A stretch of DNA of 64,000 bases from contig NC_134013.1 in NCBI RefSeq assembly GCF_040712315.1, forward strand, positions 63,649,001 through 63,713,000. Reading direction: 5' to 3'. Source of the DNA: Castanea sativa. Its lineage: Eukaryota > Streptophyta > Magnoliopsida > Fagales > Fagaceae. This document shows positions 22,574 through 34,577 of this stretch, in pieces. Every line of letters starts with the position of its first letter. Positions within the stretch are counted from its first letter, which is position 1. The notes below the pieces were generated by a model, which saw nothing but the letters and a program-made list of their open reading frames with translations, was not told the DNA's origin and did not search any database. The position numbers and the translations under genes are program-made.

Positions 22574-25500
22574 ATGAAGAAAACTGATTACCCAGTTTCC
22601 CATTCAACCAAAACAAAGTTCAAGGACAGTGATGAACACAAATTGTCCTCTTCTGAACATGTGAGAAACCATAAACACCTGCATATTTTTATTTTGTCAA
22701 TAGTCCAATTTATTTTACTTCTCAAAAAAAAAGTTCAATTATTTTTAAAGAATTTAGAAAAGTTTTCATTAATAACGCTTTGAATATTGAAAAAGTTTGT
22801 TTTTCTTTTTTGAATGATAGGAGGATAGAGATAAACATGAATTTTCGTCTTTGGAAGATGTGAGTAACAGTAACCCACACAAAAAGTTTTTAGATTTCTA
22901 ATTTAAATTATTTTAAGTTTAATTATTGAAAATTTTTAGTTTTTAATATATTCCTTTCTTCTTTAATAATGATTTGAAGACTAGGAGGAGGAGATAGAGT
23001 GTGGACTGGTAGATGCGACATTTGAACAATTGCAAAAAAGTGCATTCAGATGGGTCGCATTGGGTCTATAAAAAGCCAAATCAAGAAAAGAAATCCGAGC
23101 AGGCAAACAAGAATAGGTAATGATTTGCTTGTGGCTTGGTTGAATTTTTATTTTGCTATGTTGGTTTGGTCATTTTTTAAGTAGTGTGTAGAATCAAATG
23201 CTTTTAGGGATTCTAGTTGTTATCCTTTGTAGAATAAGTTTGTGTCAATGGTAAAGATTCAGCTAGCAGCAGCAGGGCATTTAAGGCATGTCCACCATTG
23301 ATCTATGTCTATCCCAAGATTGTATATACCTAAATAACTAGTAGGCTGTCAATGGGTAGCATTGTTCTTGGATTTTTTACGCCTGGAGTCTAATGCTCAT
23401 TGCTCAAGAGCTTTGGGTTTGCTGTGGACTTGTGGGTTATGCCAAGGGGTTTGCTGGAGCTTTTAGCTAGTTGGCAAGGCAGGTTTGGTAGAAGCGGTGG
23501 TGTGATTTGGAATGTGATCCCTCACTGTATCATGTGGTGTCTTTGGTGGAGAGAAATGCTAGGACCTTTGAAGGATGTGAAAAATCTAGTCCAGATCTCA
23601 AGCTTTCCTTCCTCAAATCTTTATTTAAGTGGATGAATACTTACTCTTTATTTTCTTTTGCTAATATGCTTGACATGCTTGATAGTTTGTTTTGCGCTTA
23701 TTGTTGGTCTTTCTTTTTCTAATATGTTTGAGATACACATCCTGGGTACATGGGTTGCCTCTTTTATTTATTTATTTAATGAAGTATTTAGATATAAAAA
23801 AATGCTTACTTTTTAGCATGCCCGTAATGATACATGTTTTACTAGTTTTTGTTTCTATAAAGGGTCTTACTCTCCTTATTGCTATGATGGGACTGGTAAA
23901 AATTTGTAGTCTTGAAATATAAGATGGACATAACATCTCATGTTCCAAATAAACATCTTTTAGTAAATTAGTAGTTATGTTTATAAATGCTCTTCTACAT
24001 TGATGTATGCCAGATGACACTGATATTTCATTATCTTCAGGTTGTATGTGATCCCCGTTTTGAATCTTTATGTGGTACTGGTACGTTTGATGATAAGCAG
24101 TATGCCTCTGTGTGTGTGTTTGTCTTTTTGGTTTTTTTTTTTTTTGTCAAGTAGGCCATGGTCTTTCATCCTTCTCCCCCGACGGTGGGCAATTCAGTGA
24201 CTAGGCTCTAATTAAATATTTTCTGATGTGAGGTTTTCAGTACTTGCTAATTTTTTATTGTAGATCATGCCTATAAGCTCTTATGCGAAGGAAACCTTCT
24301 CCCTTTTAAGAGCAAGGTGAGTTTGTGTGTTCAAGACCCCTTGGTTATTTGTGTAGTTACCAATAAAGAAAATATTGTAAATCATTTGTGTGCTGGTTGT
24401 CTTCTTCCAAGCACTGTATTTTTTTTACTAAAATGGAAATCTACATTTCCCAATTATTTCTTTAACATTTCTTTGTAAGAACTTCTGTTGTATGGATAAT
24501 ATATATTGGATCTTACAGGTTTAGGAGCAAATATAATTTTATGTTTAAGAAATATCTTCCTGATGAAATAAAGGTAATCTTTTTTTTTTTTTAAATAAAT
24601 TTATGATGAATATGAAACTTTCTCTTAATTTATTCTGCTTCTTGATAATTACTCCTCCGTGAAACTTTATTTTCAGTGTAACAGGAAGAACAGAAGAAAT
24701 TAGACAAATCCAAGGATCCATATGCCATCAACAGATTTAAACACAGCATAATTTGGATAATAAGTGCCTAAACCTTTTGGAAAATATGTAACTCTGATTC
24801 TAGTTATTTATCTCACCATGTTTTTCGATTAGTAACTCACTCCATAGTGCTTGATCCCATGATCATACCCCATTTTTATGGGTGGTGGAGTGTCCTTAAT
24901 TTGAACTAAAGATCATTGGCCTGTCATTTATCTCGCCATGTTATATATTCCTTTAAATTTCAATTTGTCCCCTACGACTTTTAGTGCATTTACTAATATC
25001 TTCTTACTGTTCATCATGTGCTGAAAGAGAGGTAAGATTTTGAATTTATGAAGTATGGGAATTTTGATTTCAATTTCTTATCCTTGTGTGTAAATTTCTC
25101 TTTTTTGGATATAACAGAAACTGCGGAAGCAATTAGCAAAATCAAATGATGCAGAAATCGTTGATGAATTAAAGAAAAACATCTCTTGGATTGTAAGTGC
25201 TGGCCCTTTCGGGAAAAAAAAAAAGTTCCACTGATTATGGTTTTTCATTTCACAATTTTATAATTCCTCTAAATTTTGTTTTCTCTCTAAAAATATTGTG
25301 CATTTAAATATTAATTTTCTTCCTGTGGCCCTGTGGATCACCTGTCTTTTCAGGATAAGCAGTTGAAGTCTGAGTCAGTTCAGCATACTGATGCAGCAAT
25401 TCTGGCTGAGCATAAGAAGAAACAAAGAGAAGCAGCAAAGAAAGGGAAACAACCATTTTATCTCTCAAAAATTATAGTCATCCTTCTATCTCCACCTCTC

Positions 25501-26508
25501 TCTCTATAAATATATATATGTTTGTGTGTGTGTGTGTGCGCGCGCATGCATTTGTCTATGCTTCTTGAAAGGATATCTAATTCAATCAGGAGTCCAATGG
25601 GACAAGGATTCAATTTGATTGTACATTGAAGCCTTAGTTTCTTACAAGGAAATAGGGGAAAAACCTCTTCTTGGGTTCTTACTCAAACAAACCCCAAGTT
25701 CTTAAGAGAACCTTAAACCCAAAAGCAACTTAGTCCTATGATTTAAGCCATTGGCATATGTTGATAATTCAAGCTTGTGAATCAAAGCTTTCAGACTGGT
25801 TAATCTGAACTCTTCTCTTCTTTATTGCTGAGAAATAAATAGTTTGATGAAAATGCATGTGATGTGAGCATGGGTCGAGTAGTGTTGGTGCTGATGATGG
25901 TATTTTAATGGCAGTGTGGGGCATTGCGCTGGAGATATGGTGGTGGTTAAGATGTTTATTGTTGAAACATTTTGTCTTTGGTTTTGGAAAAGTGTTAGCG
26001 GTGGCTTTGGGGTTGGTGATGTTAGTAAGCTGTGCCAAATGAATAAGTTCTGTTTTCTGAGGCAATAATTCATATAGTAGATGGAGAGAAAATATGCAGT
26101 GGTGCTTAGTTACTTCCATGTTGAAATACCACATGAATGTATTTGTATTTCCTCCTCCTTTTTATATTTTTATTTTTTTAACACTTCTAAGATGATGTGC
26201 TAATGGTGCGCACTAAAACGAATAGACAAGCCTACCAGTGGTCTATTTAATTTGACTTGGGTCTGTTATTTGCAGGTGTAATCCGGAAGCAAAGCAAAGG
26301 CTTATCGGAAAATATGAAGATCTAAAGGTACCTTTTATACTTTTTATTATGATATGAAAAAGAAATTGTATGAAAAAGATAGTTTACTAATTATTACTAT
26401 TTTTTTGGTCAGGCATCTGGCAAGCTTGGCACCTTTATTGAGAAAAGGAGAAAGAAGAATGTGGCAAAGGACCATAGATACATGCCATTGCCATATCATA
26501 GGTCGTAG
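22574..26508 (+). pseudogene. Decayed RRP36-like rRNA-processing factor gene
   Basis: RRP36 is a nucleolar protein needed for early pre-18S rRNA cleavage. Exon-like blocks are 22574-22660 (MKKTDYPVSHSTK, acidic Ser-rich), 22821-22859, 22985-23116 (GLVDATFEQLQK then SDGSHWVYKKPNQEKK), 24041-24099 (VVCDPRFESLCGT), 24519-24573 (FRSKYNFMFKKYLPDEIK), 25118-25192 (KLRKQLAKSNDAEI), about 25354-25470 (DKQLKSES, AEHKKKQREAAKKGKQPFYL), 26276-26327 and 26413-26508 (FIEKRRKKNVAKDHRYMP). The start is placed at 22574 but a 5' exon is possible. Damage: an extra A in the A-run near 23024 shifts frame; a 5-bp CAAAG duplication near 26290 shifts frame; the block expected before VVCDPRF was not found; an extra exon copy at 24685-24759 has a dead donor. 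Introns show that this is not a retrocopy. It could still be transcribed, and sequencing errors could explain the frameshifts. Confidence 0.65.
23380..23725 (+). mobile_element. LINE fragment (C-terminal end of ORF2) in an intron of the RRP36-like locus
   Basis: The frame from 23507 reads SLYHVVSLVERNARTFEG and DLKLSFLKSLFKWMN, with IPHCIMWCLW in the overlapping frame. This is the usual tail of plant L1-type reverse transcriptases, around the zf-RVT region (W-x-ERNAR-F-E). Only the 3' end is present and the frame changes inside it. It lies where an RRP36 exon is missing. Confidence 0.65.
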
Positions 26509-27055
26509 GTCCAACAACAGCGAGCAACGAACTTAATGGTCTCGCAAGCTTTGGAGATGTATATGTGTATATCCTTCCATCTTGGTTAAGGCGGTAACAT
26601 CTCCACTCTGCAGGGGGAGTTGGGTTTAGGTTTTTTAGGTTTTGTCACTGCAATTTAGGTTCCTTTTGCTCCTTAATTTTTTTCCCTCATAAGTTGGATT
26701 GATGCAAGAATCATAATCTAGTTACTAAGTTGTTTTTTTTTAAATGTTTTTCCAAATTTAATTTTTGAGTTATAACTTGTTTTCTTATTCAATTTTAGTC
26801 TTTGTTGAGGATTTTAAAGGATGTAATTTTGGTTCAATATAATCCCTTAAGTCCATTAAAATGAGGCTCTAGGAATGGAATAAAAAGATGGTTCTCCAAG
26901 CTTGGCAGTGATTCCAACTTCCAAGTACCCTTAGGTAGTGAAGTCTAGAGTTTTAGGTAGACAATTTGGTTTTAAGGATGTAAATAAATGCCATAATGTG
27001 AAATTTTGATTTTTAGTGTAGTTTCAATTTGGTTTTAAGGAAACCAGAAAAGAAT
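26509..27055. other. Intergenic DNA between RRP36-like locus and element 2
   Basis: Nothing beyond the likely 3' end of the RRP36-like locus. No gene or repeat is recognised. Confidence 0.5.
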
Positions 27056-27060
27056 AATAT

Positions 27061-27559
27061 TGATGAAGTATAAATCGTCAGTCGAGTGGGTTCGTCGAGA
27101 TGATTCCGAGACTTCATCACTGTTCCTGCAAAATGGGACTAAGGCTTTCTTGAGATGGACACCGGTGTGGCGTCTGTCATAACGTCTCCGATGCCTAAGT
27201 TAGTATATAGAAATCATTTAAGAAAAAATGAGAAGAGTAAAAGTATTTCTTTAGGTCGGAATTATGTACCTTCTGTGTTCCTAATGAGTGTGTATATATA
27301 GCTTTGTGGTTTCTAGCCGTTGGGGCCTTTGATTGTAGTTTTATTGCTCTTCTTGTAATGCCTTAGGGCTTATTACTACAGGTCTTGATGAGGCTCCAAC
27401 GGTCTGACAACTGGTTAGTAATTGTCCGTGGCATTAAATCTGTCCGTGGCATTGAATCCGCTTATTAATGACTTGCTCTTCCTCGTCCATGCCACTTTGT
27501 GGGTGGACGAAGGTGTTTCATGAGCTCGTCCAAGGGAAGGTATCTCGTCAGTCCTATTA
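27061..27559 (-). repeat. LTR of element 2 (3' LTR in element sense)
   Basis: This 499-bp LTR is paired with 36729-37209. Its terminal CA has become TA. A direct repeat of a TGTCCGTGGCATTAAAT-like stretch near 27425-27450 accounts for part of its extra length. Confidence 0.9.
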
Positions 27560-27571
27560 ACTGCCCTCCCA
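27560..27571 (-). other. Polypurine tract of element 2
   Basis: Next to the LTR the minus strand reads TGGGAGGGCAGT, a purine-rich run in the expected place for plus-strand priming. Confidence 0.65.
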
Positions 27572-28078
27572 GGTTCCGTGGTCATCGTGGTGTGTCAGGA
27601 CGACCATTGGAACAAGAAAGGTTTTCTGACTAGACGTGGCTCTTGAGGTTTTGCTTTGCATTTAATGCGAAGTGGCGGCGCCACACACATCGTGGCCATG
27701 TGGCGCGCTCTGGTCAGTGCAGTTAATGTGCCAATTAGGTGACTCTTGGTTTTCCCGCTGAATTTCAGTTTTTTGTGCCTAGTTTTTAAACTTCTCTTCT
27801 TTTCACTTTCCCCTTCACTTTCTCCAACTCCCAATCATTGCTCTAAGCTTCTTACTCTCCAAATTTTCTCTGTGATTTTCTCCGGGCTGGTGCGTTCTGT
27901 GGCTGAGCTTTCTACATTTTCCTTTGGAGGTATGCCTTTTTTCTCTTCCCTCTTTTATAGCATGGACATAGATTATGACAAATTTCTGATTTTCCTTTTT
28001 CGCTCTTTTTTGTGTGTTTGTTTTTGGTTTTCTAAGGTTTTTTAGGATTCATCTCTTTCCTTCCATTTTCTGGTTTTC

Positions 28079-30250
28079 ATGGTCAATAGTACTAAGGTGA
28101 GGGTAGCTTGCCCCTTGGTTTCCTTCTTTTTTGCACGCTTGGGGGCTTCTTTAGGTACTTCCTGTGCTTTTCTCCCTTCGGTTGAGAATTTTGTTTTTGA
28201 GGGTAGTGGTTTAGGCGTTGTATTGGGTGAGTTATCCCCAATGCTTTGTCAATCGATCAATTGGTTTGAGAGTTTGGTGAGTGAGAAAGGGGCAATGTCT
28301 GAGGTGATATCGAGCGAACTTGGGACTGGACTGTCATCCAATGACGACCCCGTGGAGGGGAATACCGCCGTCTCCATCCCTCAAGTAGTTAGGGTTTTTC
28401 ACGCCTTTGAGGAGGTGTGTGGTTTGGACAGGGAAACACTCTCCAGATTTAAGGATAAATTCCAATTCCTAGATAGGGTTAGGGTTCGTCTACCTCATGA
28501 GGAGGAACAAGCTTGCCACTTCTCGCTTGGGGAGATGTGCTTCTATGAAGTTGCCTTCCTGAGTGGGCTTAGATTACCCATCCACCCCTTTATTATGGAG
28601 CTTCTAGGACATTTTGGTATCGCTCCTAGGCAATTTATGCCTAATTCGTGGAGGATAGTGGTTAGCTATATGGAGATATGGCTGACTGCTACAGACGGGG
28701 ACATGATTAGGGTGGACGAGCTTGTTTACCTTTACCGTTTAAAGCCGTCTAAAGAGCATAGGTACTACGAACTGGTGCCTTGGGAGAGGAGGACTAGGAT
28801 CGTCCGGGAACTGCCTTTGTCATTCAGATACTGGAAGTCCTAGTTCTTTTTTGTGTCTGGGGATGACTGGGAGACTCCCTCTAACGAAGTTTGAGGTGAT
28901 CTCCCTAGGCTACTCTGTCAGTGGAGAACCTCGATTTTAGGTGCGTCGTTATTTCTTCCAACCTCTTAATCTTTAATCTTCGTGTTCATTTTATCGTTAC
29001 TAACTCTTCTGTTCATTGTCTCGTGTAGTTAAGAGACGGCCCAAGCTTAAGAGCAAGTATAAGGAACGGGTTGAGAAAGCCATCGAGTACGCGAGGACGA
29101 TCGAAGATTTTGACAATCTGGTTGATCCGCGGACCCTAGCTTTTTTTAGCCTCGGCCTAGAGCTGTCTGCCTTTGTCCTGCGAAACATAGACATCGAGCA
29201 GAAAAAGAGTAAGTGTTTGTTTGAGCTCGTCCATGTTGACCTTTTTTCATCTTTCTTCCATTTTTTTTACAAGTATTTTCCTTTTGCAGGGATGATGACG
29301 AAGTTTAATCAAGGGATGTATGCACGAATAAGGGCCAAGAAGAATGAACCCCTTTCTAACATCAGGACCAGGGCTGTGTGTGTGACGGATAATAGGGCCT
29401 CTGTCACTTTAGGTACCCCAGTCACTCCCGGAACTGAGACGATGAGGACAGCCTCCCCGGCTACCTTGGTCGAGGAGATCATCCCTCAACGAAAGAGGTT
29501 GCAGATTGGCGACAAAGGGAAGGAAAAAGCAGACTCTCGTTCATCTAGTGTCTAGGACGATGCTAGGGTTGCGCTGGCAAGGGCGCAAGAGACCTTTACT
29601 ACCGAGGATATGAAAGTATTCTTTGGCTCATCTCCCAACGAGGTTATGCGCTGTCACCTCCACAAGCTCGTCCAGGTAATGTACCTGTGCAAATTCATCC
29701 TTTTTTTATTTTTTATTTTACATTGTCTTAAGATCTGGCTCCTCTTTTGTAGGTACTGGGGGAGAGCCTTCATATTACCTCGGAGTTTCTTACTTAGGAG
29801 GCGAAGGTGTCATCAGCGGTGTCACGGGTGGAGGCTTTAGAGGCATAAAGTTCCAAACTAAAGAAAGATTTGATCACCGCTATGGGAAAGGCTAACACCG
29901 CCAAGGAGCAAGTTAAGGGTCTTTCCGACGAGTTAAGGGTGGAAAAGCAGCTAGTCTCGGAGAAGGACGAGTAGCTCTTGGCAGCGAAGGAAAAACTCAA
30001 AACAATTGTTACGAAGTCCATGGAAGCCTTCCAAATGACAGAAGAGTACAATACCGTTCTCTTCACTTGGTACTTCAAAGGCTTTGAGCTCTTGAGACAG
30101 TATCTCGTCATGCATCCAGCTAGAGTGGACTTAGAGAACCTAGACCTTGAAGAGGTGGACAAAGGGATGGCAGCTAACGAAGCTTCTCAGTCCACTGCTC
30201 TTGAGGGTGATGCTTCTGGGGATGTCCTTCTGCCTCCTCTAGACGCTTGA
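28079..30250 (+). pseudogene. Antisense spliced gene of Tat-type element 2 (gypsy-type 'putative transposase' ORF)
   Basis: This gene runs opposite to gag-pol. The first long frame (28079-28843, 254 codons) contains VVRVFHAFEEVCGLDRETL, then HFSLGEMCFYEVAFLSGLRL, FGIAPRQFMPNSWRIV and YRLKPSKEHRYYELVPW. This pattern fits Pfam Transposase_28 as I recall it. The frame continues past a TAG at 28841 as FFFVSGDDWETP to a donor near 28938. Acceptors and donors bound further exons: acceptor before 29029, intron GTAAGT near 29210 to TTTTGCAG at 29289, donor after HKLVQ near 29673, acceptor near 29752. The last exon has a coiled-coil-like Lys/Glu-rich stretch, then FKGFELLRQYLVMHP and a stop at 30250. 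At least five in-frame stops, some CAG-to-TAG or TGG-to-TGA, show decay. Function is unknown. Confidence 0.75.
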
Positions 30251-30560
30251 ACCTACTTTTTCTTTATGGCTTCTTTCATATATATATATTGGGTGCTCAG
30301 TGTGTTTTGAGCTTTTTAATTCCATTTTTAGAACAATATTTCTAATTTAAGAACAATGTTTTTAGCCCAGTGTTTATGGGGTTTTAATTTTAGTATGAAA
30401 ATAATGGTGTTTGCCCATTGTTTTTAGGCCTTTAATTACATTTATGATTGTATACTTGTCTGTACTCTTGTTTTTGCGTGATCTTTGTTTGCCTCATTCC
30501 TTTAGTTACTTTTTTTGCGTTAGCACCTTGTGACTGCACTCTTATTGAAGGGGTTTTTGT

Positions 30561-31400
30561 CCGTCAGTATCTCATCTTCGTCTAGGCAGAACCTAGTTAT
30601 TTGGCCATTCTTCGTGATTTACCCTCTTTTAAGGGATTTTGTCGTTCATTTGCCTTCGTCAGTAACTTACATCCATTTAGGCGGAATCTTGTTACTTAGT
30701 CATTTTTCTTTTTGTGACTTACACCCATTTAAGGGATTTTATCATTCTTGGCTTCGTCAGTAATTTACATCCGTCTAGGCGGAATCTTGTTACTTAGCCA
30801 TTTTTTCTTTTTGTGACTTACACCCATTTAAGGGATTTTGTCATTCCTAGCGTCGTCAGTAACTTACATCCGTCTCGGTGGAATCTTGTTACTTAGTCAT
30901 TTTTCCTTTTTGTGACTTACACCCATTTAAGGGATTTTGTCATTCCTAGAGTCGTCAGTAACTTACATCCGTCTAGGTGGAATCTTGTTATTTAGCCATT
31001 TTTTCTTTTTGTGACTTACACCTATTTAAGGGATTTTGTCATTCTTGGCTTCGTTAGTAACTTACATCCGTCTAGGCAGAATCTTGTTACTTAGCCATTT
31101 TTTCTTTTTATGACTTACACCCATTTAAGGGATTTTGTCATTCCTAGCGTTGTCAGTAACTTACATTCATCTAGGTGGAATCTTGTTACTTAGCAATTTT
31201 TTCTTTTTGTGACTTACACCCATTTAAGGGATTTTGTCATTCCTAGCTTCATTTGTAACTTACATCCGTCTATGCAGGATCTTGTTACTTAGCCATTTTT
31301 TTTGTGTGACTTACACCCATTTAAGGGATTTCATCATTCTTGGCTTTGTCAGTAACTTACATCCGTCTATGCGGAATCTTGTTACTTAGCCATTTTTTGG
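30561..31400. repeat. Tandem array inside element 2: about 8 copies of a unit of about 99 bp
   Basis: The anchor AGTAACTTACATCCGTCTA, or its variants, recurs near 30661, 30759, 30858, 30957, 31056, 31155, 31254 and 31351 (spacing 97-99 bp). Each unit also carries GTGACTTACACCCATTTAAG and GGAATCTTGTTACTTAG. It sits between the 3' ends of the convergent antisense gene and integrase, as the array in element 1 does, but the sequences of the two arrays are unrelated. Confidence 0.93.
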
Positions 31401-31530
31401 GCTTTTAGGCTGCTAGGTTTGCTTGTATTAGGTCATTGGCTGAATAATCCTTTTATTACTTCTCAAAAATGAATACAGTTGTTTGTTACATCTATTGATG
31501 GTACTTCTCCAAGTGCTCAATGTTCCATGG

Positions 31531-32724
31531 TTATGGAAGTTTCTGTCCGTCTAAGGTTTCCAGGTGGTAACTGTCTTGTCTTGAGTAATGGACAACCCGA
31601 TGTGGTCCTTCCGAAGTTGGGCCGAGTTTCCCTTGGGCTGGGTCCTTGGATGCCGGGGTGACTTTGCGCAGGACGAGGTCCCCTATGTCAAGTTGTTTGA
31701 GCTTCACTCTTTTGTTATAGTACTCGGCTATCTTCTGCTGATACTTCGTCAATCTGTAGGAAGCTTCATCTTTGGTCTTGTCCAAGCAATCCAGGTTGAC
31801 CTTTAATTGATCGTCGTTGCTTTCTTTGTGGAATATCTCTCGTCTGATGCTGGTTGTTCCCACCTCGACCGAGATCAACGCCTCAGTGCCGTAAGTGAGT
31901 CTGAAGGGGGTCTCTCCTGTCGGGGTTCTTGCTGTAGTCCTGTAAGCCCACAAGACATTGGGCAATTCCTCCGACCAGGCTCCCTTAGCATCGTCCAGCC
32001 TAGTTTTGATGATTTTTAGTAGTGTTCGGTTGGTCACCTCTGCTTGTCTGTTTGCCTATGGATGTCCTAGGGATGAGTACTAGTTCTTGATCCTTTGGCT
32101 TGAGCAAAAATCCCTGAAGCCTTGACTATCGAACTACCGCCCGTTGTTTGATACGATCATCTATGGAATCCCGAATTTACAGACTATATTGTTCAACACG
32201 AAGCTTTGGATTTTTGCTTCAGTGATGGTTGACAATGCCTCTACTTTAACCCACTTTGTGAAGTAGTCAATAGCGACTAGTAGAAACTTTACATGTCCCT
32301 TACCTTGTGGTAGTGGACCGATGATGTTAATTCCCCATTGTGCAAATGGTCACGGGGAGGCTATCGTCGTCAGTCTCTTGGCTAGAAGGTGTTGGACATT
32401 CTCGAATCTCTAGCACTTGTCGCACTTCTTGACGAGCTCCCTTGCGTCTACCTGCATAGTAGGCCAGAAATAACCTGTTCGGATAACTTTGCTTACCAAA
32501 GACCTGAGACCTGCATGATCTCTGCAAACCCCTTCATGGATCTCTTCCAGAATATACTTGGCTTCCTCTTCATCGACGCACTTCAAGTAGGGCATGGAAA
32601 AGCCTCTCTTGTACAGGGTATCATTCAGGATCGTGAATCTGGCTGCTCTCTTCTTGACCTTCCTGGCTTCCTCAACGTCTTGAGGGAGGTGTCCATCTTG
32701 GAGAAAGGATATGATCGGGGTCAT
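31531..32724 (-). pseudogene. Integrase region of element 2
   Basis: The N-terminal zinc-binding part (32724-32410) reads EIHEGVCRDHAG, RTGYFWPTM and KKCDKC, the H-H-C-C pattern of integrases. The middle, holding the DDE residues, is spread over other frames with stops. The C-terminal open frame (32037-31531, 168 codons) begins TNRTLLKIIKTRLDDAKG and has ELPNVLWAYRTTARTPTGET, FRLTYGTEALI and GDLVLRKVTP. Confidence 0.85.
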
Positions 32725-32999
32725 CTAGCTATTTGTACTCTGGATTGCAAATGTCAAGACTTCGTCAATGCTGGGGTGTTTCTGGACTTTCATCTCTATA
32801 TCCATGCTCGTTGATCCTTCTCCCGACGATGCTAGGTTCGCAATCTCATCTGCTATTATGTTCTAGCTTCTTGGGATCTGCGCGAATTCTACCCTGTCAA
32901 TCTCGTGTTAAGTGCTTCATCAACCGAAGGTATTTTTTGCATTCTCTCTTCCTTTGCTTCATATTCCTCCTTTATTTGCCCTATTACCAGCTTAGAATC

Positions 33000-33401
33000 A
33001 CTCTAGAGGAGCAAGTTTTTTGCTCCTAGTGCTTTCTTGACCCTTAGCCCCGTTAATATTCCTTTGTACTCTGCTTCATTATTGGTGGCTGGGAATTACA
33101 ACTGGACTCCATATTTAAGCATTTCTCCGCCTGGGGTAATGATGACAACCCTTACTCCTCCCCTCTTTTGGGCTAACGAACCATCGATCTGTATCGTCCA
33201 ACGTTCTATATCGTCGGGGTGGTTGTCCTCGTCTGGGAGGGTGAACTCGGCAATGAAGTCCGTCAAAGCTTGCGCTTTAATTGCTATCCTAGGGTGGTAC
33301 TCAATGTTAAACTGACTAAGCTCAATCGCCCACTGGACCATTCTCCTTACTGCCTCGGGCTTGTTCATAAACTTTTTAATGGGTTGGTCCGTCATTACCA
33401 A
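33000..33401 (-). pseudogene. Second RNase H-like domain of element 2
   Basis: The frame 33401-33096 includes the end of the first RNase H (MVQWAIELSQFNIEYHPR, ALTDFIAEFT), then IQIDGSLAQKRGGVRVVI and TPGGEMLKYGVQL. The NNEAEY-type motif follows in a shifted frame near 33080. The order and motifs match the extra RNase H domain of Tat elements. Confidence 0.75.
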
Positions 33402-34577
33402 GATAGGGTTCGCCTGGAAATACGGTCACAGCTAGCGCGAAGCTATTATCAATGTGAATGCAATCTTCTCAATTCTTGGGTACTTGGCTTCTGCCCCTTG
33501 GAAGACTTGGCTGACGTAGTAAACTAAGAGCTATTTTCTGTCCTCTTCTCGAATTAAGGTTGTTCTTACAGCTGTAGTTGATACTGCCAAATACAAATAC
33601 AGGTTTTCTCCTTGCTTGGACGGGCTTAGGAGGGGTGGATTGCTTAGGTAACGCTTAAGTTCTTGAAATGCTGCCTCTCGTTCGTCAGTCTAGGCAAAGG
33701 CTTGCTTCAATGTCTTGAAGAAAGGTAAGCAATTGTCCGTCGCTTTAGGGACAAACCTGTTAAGTGCCGCTATCCTTCCTGTGAGCTTCTGGACTTCTTT
33801 AACGGTCTTTGGTGATGTCATGTCGAGTATGACTCGCACCTTCTCTAGGTTTGCTTCTATTCCCCTATGGGACACCATGAACCCCAAGAACTTCCCCGAG
33901 ACTACTCCAAAGGCACACTTACTAGGGTTCAACTTCATCTGGTACTATTTGAGTGTGAACAATGTTTCTTTGAGATCGTCCAGATGAGCAAGTTCTTCCT
34001 TTCTCTTGACGAGCATGTTATCCACATGTACTTCCAAATTTCTCCTGATCTTCTTGCTGAACATTTTATTCACTAGCATCTGGTAAGTTGCTCCTGCATT
34101 TTTCAGTCCAAAGGGCATTACCTTATAGCAATAGAGCCCTTGGCTCGTGATGAAAGCAATTTTCTCCTGGTCTTTCTCAGCCATCTTTATTTGATTGTAT
34201 CTCGAGAATGCATCCATGAACGTCAATAGTTTATGCCTCGCTGTAGAATCCACTAGCTGGTCTATCCTGGGCAGAGGAAAAATGTCTTTCAAGCAATTTT
34301 TCTTTAGGTCCGTGAAGTCCACGCACATTCTCCATTTTCCATTCGCTTTCTTCACTAGGATGACGTTGGCGAGCCAATCTGGATAGTAGACCTCTCGAAT
34401 AAAGCCTGCTGCCAACAACTTGTTGACTTCGTCTATAATTGCTTGGTTCCGTTCTGGAGTGAAGACCCATCTTCTTTGTTGGACGGGCTTCTTTTCGGGG
34501 TCCAAATTTAGCCTATGCTGGATGACCTTTAGGGATATGCCTGGCATGTTCTCGTGACTCCATGCGAAAACGTCCAT
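33402..34577 (-). pseudogene. Reverse transcriptase and first RNase H region of element 2
   Basis: The first frame (34577-33945, 210 codons) shows [55 protein letters not shown] and [19 protein letters not shown]. The polymerase motif that should be YVDD reads HVDNMLVK, so the aromatic residue and the second catalytic Asp are both changed. The next frame (33938-33690) carries MKLNPSKCAFGVVSGKFLGF and KEVQKLTGRIAALNRFV. From about 33690 to 33402 the RNase H part is broken by stops. Confidence 0.9.

Noticed and set aside
25769..26134. 121-codon minus-strand frame in an intron of the RRP36-like locus
   Set aside because: His/Thr/Pro-rich with two overlapping frames open at once. No family or structure recognised.
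30561..31400. CRISPR-like array of 99-bp units
   Set aside because: Repeats are contiguous without unique spacers, in a plant genome, and inside a retrotransposon.
32389..32814. 141-codon plus-strand frame
   Set aside because: It is antisense to the integrase zinc-binding region of element 2 and has no independent support.
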